DNA from: Pyrocephalus nanus
Lineage: Eukaryota; Chordata; Aves; Passeriformes; Tyrannidae
DNA length: 64,000 nt
Assembly: GCA_038380795.1 (NCBI GenBank)
Contig: CM076268.1
Span: 20,129,001 to 20,193,000 of the forward strand
Direction: 5' to 3'
Under the pieces are notes generated by a model. That model made no database searches. It was given only the letters and a program-made list of their open reading frames with translations, and was not told the DNA's origin. Of this stretch, positions 59,930-64,000 are shown one piece after another (position 1 is the stretch's first letter; the number at the start of each line of letters is the position of its first letter). A program made the position numbers and the translations under genes.

Positions 59930-62900
59930 ACAATAAAGCCCAAACATTTAAAAATGAGACCTTCAGTGTTACATGGCTGGCTTAAAAGAAAATTCACTAC
60001 TACCCTTTCTACATCTGGCCATTTATCCATCCACAAAACCTGGAACAACACCCTTTAAACAAGAATTTACACTACATTTTTCTTTACATGAATTACATAA
60101 TCCATAACAATGGAAAGGATCCATCAATGCAATTCAATATTCAAAAAGGAAGAGAAAATTACAAGATGTCCTTCGAATGCCTTTTCAATAGATGCAAGAC
60201 ATCTTAAGACAGGTAAGAGAAGTGACTAGGATGGAGATGAGTCACATCAGGCAGCCTGTGTAGGTACTTGAACACCAAGAAAACCTTCCCATCTGTCTTT
60301 CAAAGGGCAGTGGGTGGAAGTGTCATCTTAAACATTTTCCAAGAAAAAGAACAGGAAAAAGTTACTCAAAAGAGATAAATTAAGCATCTCATTGAAATTG
60401 CATCCCACTTTCTAACAAATTAACAGATTAATCCCTTATGTTTCCAGACAGCCCATTATACATGTAGAAATCTTCTCTCCCATGGCTTATTTCAAGTCAC
60501 ATCTGGCCTGTATTATTGGCACAACCAAGACTCTGCAGGCCGGGTTATCCATACAAAAGGCATTTACCTCTTGTTTTGTTTAAATTTTATTCATGCCTTT
60601 TTAGTTGGCAACCTTAATGCCTGCCAAATGGCCTTCCCCATCACTTTTCCTTAGGCTCCAGAAAGTTGGGTGGACCACATCTAAACTGATCATTGAAATG
60701 AAAAAAATAAGAGATACCAAAGTCTCTTACTGCAGTCACCTAGGAGAGGACAAGCTTTATGCACTTCCCTCTCATTCTGACTGATTAACCACGACCTTGT
60801 GTTTAAAATTGCTACTTGGGTCAAACCCTTCTGAAGGCCTGGCTCATCTACAAAGTGCCAAGGTTAATCTTCAACAGATTCCATTACAGTCCCTACAGCT
60901 ATTCTAGCAATGTTGTTTGAACACGCTTCCTCCACAGACCAGGTCTTTTTCCAAGGTGGCGATAGCTGTCTTGTTATTTTGAGAAAGCAGACTATGTCCT
61001 TTCTTCATCCCCCAAACACAACCCTTCCCATTGTGGACAGTATGGAACACAACACAGACTTTGCCCACTCCAAGAAGGAGGGGTATAAACACAACAGTAC
61101 AGTCACTAAGCACAGTGACAAACTGGATTCCTTTTGCTGGTGACCAGCTCAAGTCATCCTTGCCCACCATTATTTCACTAAGCAGCCAAAAGCCATTTGC
61201 ACAGGAGAAGTGATGAGTTAGCACATGATCGTAACTAGTTGCCAAAATAGTTCTCTAATAGCCAGCATTTAAGCAGAGTGGCTTGGCTAGCAGAGAGCAC
61301 AATAAAATACTTTTCACCATCACCTTTCTGCTTCTGAACATCAAGCTCAAGAATGAAATAGTGTTCTAGCACTGAGGCCAGTCAGAGTCAAGACCTTTTT
61401 TCCAAACAGAAGCAAGCAGGCAGAGCCTGAGAGTTCAGTCCCTAGGGCTCCAAAACAACTGTTAGCCACTCTCATCGTGACACTAAGAACTTTGCAAGAA
61501 GCATCCAGCTAAGTTTGCACCTACTAGGCAATTTACATTTAACGCAGTAGAGAAACTCTTGGCTAGCTGCAGAAAATCTCCAGAAAGTGTCTTTGCAATA
61601 GCTTTAAAAAATTAAATTAAAATTTAATATTAAAGCAACCTAACAGTAATCTGTGCTAAAATATTTAAAATTTTTCTTTATTTTTCCCTAGCACAAGATC
61701 ACAGTCTAACTATTTCTGCTATCTCAGGCATGTTAAATCCAGTAAACATTCTAAGTCATGAAAACAGCTCTGTAAACTCTCTCTCCTAGCCCACACTTGT
61801 GCATCAATACACGAAAAGCACACAGAAAAAGCATCCTTGAAAATATCTATACTGTGTCACTAACAGTGATGGAAAGGAACTGTCAGATACAGCTTCTGAA
61901 TATACTGCATATCTGCACTGTGTGAGGGTGGATATTGTATTGGCACAATTCAGCATGATGGAAGTTAACAAAACAGCTTTGTACATAACACAACAAAACA
62001 TGCTATGTAAGCAGAATGACTTCTGGACATCTAACAGTCCATAGCATAAATTTACATAAACGTAGTGACAGTGGTTAGGGAACACAGTTCTTATTCCCAG
62101 CTAGCACAGATGTGCTGACAGATGTAAACAGCATAGGTAAAATTCAGTAGCAGACAGGCTAGCTCTGGAGAATCCTGCTGTGATGAAATAAGCACTGAAG
62201 ATTCTGCCCAGCCTAGACTTAGCAGCTGTCTGCTCCACCTTCCTCCAGAATTATCAACTGCTACAATACACTTAAACAAATCAAACATACGGCCACTCCA
62301 CAGCCATCTCAGTATGAAATCCACCAGATGATAAAAAGGTACAACCCCTGACCATTGTCCCAATCTGTTGACACAGATTTTTTTTTAATGGGTAATTACA
62401 CAACAAAAACTCCACCCTGCCAGCATAGCAGTTTGCTAATCAGAATGGTTTACAATATTGTATAAAACCCCACAGATCTCATTTGCCAACTGGTTTAGTC
62501 TACAGGAGTTATTCTGGGTAAGAAAAAGGACTTCCCACTCCTCAACTTCTTCTCTTCACCCACACCTAAGAAAGGCAAAGATGAGGACTCCACAGCTACT
62601 GAATGATGCCTATAACTAGCTCTCCAGGGAGCAAATCACTGTCAGTCATCCCTAAAGAAAGGGGATACTCAGTCTTCATTCACACCCCAAAGATCAACAG
62701 CACATAACATAGCTTTTTTAAAGCTGAGTAGCATATAAAACCAAAATAAAAATAGCTTCAAGAGGATTTAACACTGGAGACTCCGTTACTTCATTGACTG
62801 AGCCAGAACAGCAAAGGCTCAAAAATTTTGCTGTTTCACCAGAAAGGACTAGTGATAGATGAGCACAACCAGACATGCAGCTCTTCAGTCTTAAGCCCTA

Positions 62901-64000
62901 CATCCAGGAGCACCCAGGACAAGATGCAAGACACGGCTCTGCAGCTCAGAGGACCAGCCACGCTGTGAAGGCAGCCCACTCAATGACACAAAGAGATGAA
63001 ATTTCTACCATGCACTCCCTGTGCAGTGGCAAAGGTTAATATTCAGATGGCAGGTTCAGTTTCAAAGACATGCACCTCTGAATTGAATTTAGGTTCAGAA
63101 GGCTAGTACTGAGCTCTATGTGCTTCTGAATCCTGGGGTAACTCTTACTCACTAAACGCTGGTATTTGTATGAATAAAAATGAAGGGATTTAACAAATCT
63201 TGTTCCTGCACACAGTTGTCAAAAAAATCTGACCTTTAGAACAAGAAAAAGAGGGGGGATTTAAAGGTTTAAAGAGGAGGCAGTGGCTGTCTGATGTATA
63301 ACAAACCTCTGAAAAATTATGAAGCAGTGAAAATCCCCTACAGGTCCCAACAAAATGTGTCCAATTTGCATTCCTGCAAGCCTTCCATACACACCACTCT
63401 TTGCCCGTGTGTACACAGGCAAATAAATCCCTAGGAATAATACAACTGGGACCTGAATCTGATCTCTGATATATTATTGCTCCAGAGCTCCATTTCAACC
63501 TTCACAAACGGCTTTTTTTTTGTTCCAGATAACTAAATCAAAGCAGTCCTGATAAGCTTTCAAAGCAGGGAATGTGAGGAATGGTTTAATGAATGTTACA
63601 ACTCAACCTATTACAGACTACAGAGCATTACAGAAGACGACGAGAGGAAAAAAAGCACATATGACACTCATGTCTGGAAGTCTCATAAATTCAAATCCAG
63701 AAGCACCTGCCTTTCTAAGTCCCTTTATATTAAGCCCAACAAAAACTCAGTGCTAACTGTGCAAAGGGACATAAAGAATGGGAAGTGAGAAGAACTATGT
63801 CGGACAAATATTGTTTTCCTATTGAAAAGTTATATTAGTCGTAAGTTTGACATGGGAAGATAAGACTCTTAATGGGCTTACATGGGAATAGACCAGCAAA
63901 AAAACACCTAAGACCAAAAACCAAAACACAGAAAGTAACACCAAAAGAGAAAAAGGGAACATAAGTCATGGAAGACAAGGCTAAAAAATTTTGGAAAAGC

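Larger units (their letters stand above)
25271..64000 (-). other. GBF1 5' intron, more than 38.7 kb, running off the right edge
   Basis: The exon at 25139-25270 begins with a partial codon after a good acceptor (TATTTTACAG), so an intron must begin upstream. I looked for the expected N-terminal segments (initiator M-V-D-K and later E-R-D-P-L-L-H-S-F) on the minus strand and did not find them, nor any CpG island or promoter. All open frames here are short, overlap on both strands and carry no recognisable domain, apart from CR1 remnants. It therefore reads as one long intron, though an overlooked short exon cannot be ruled out by eye. Confidence 0.75.

Noticed and set aside
1..64000. Search for tRNA, rRNA, CRISPR arrays, prophage, operons or defence systems
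   Set aside because: No cloverleaf with a canonical B box, no spaced direct repeats and no bacterial gene structure; the window is avian intron-exon DNA.

Overview
This is vertebrate nuclear DNA, almost certainly from a bird. Coding sequence is cut into short exons with GT/AG borders. The introns are AT-rich and CpG-poor, with poly(A/T) tracts and an (AC)n microsatellite. The only interspersed repeats I recognise are CR1 LINEs, the dominant avian retrotransposon. The species cannot be fixed from the sequence. I see no operon, ribosome binding site, CRISPR array, tRNA, rRNA or any bacterial or phage system.

The window carries part of one gene on the minus strand: GBF1, the large Sec7-family guanine nucleotide exchange factor that activates Arf GTPases at the Golgi. 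Sixteen coding exons lie between 25270 (5' side) and 52 (3' side). Joined, they give 2261 nt, or 753 complete codons, with no stop and with matching phase at all 15 junctions. They encode most of the DCB domain (25270-10702), a Ser-rich and acidic linker (10837-7358), the HUS domain with its N-Y-D-C-D box (7168-5053), a variable linker (4560-3791) and the start of the Sec7 domain, including the catalytic glutamate codon at 100-102 (788-52). The rest of Sec7 and the whole C-terminal half lie beyond the left edge. I could not find the exon or exons for the initiator Met and roughly the first 54 residues; they probably lie beyond the right edge.

From 25271 to 64000 I find no coding exon. I read this as one GBF1 intron of more than 38.7 kb. 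It holds four CR1 copies (a further copy lies in the 8229-10701 intron), several homopolymers, an (AC)14 repeat, a near-perfect 39-nt hairpin and several patches that look like conserved non-coding DNA. The most suggestive patch, 46088-46648, has four bicoid-class homeodomain cores (TAATCC/GGATTA). In mammals PITX3 sits next to GBF1, which makes a regulatory reading plausible but untested. One CR1 copy (50178-51852) retains recognisable endonuclease and C-terminal reverse-transcriptase remnants but has lost the polymerase core. I found no convincing undescribed biological system here.
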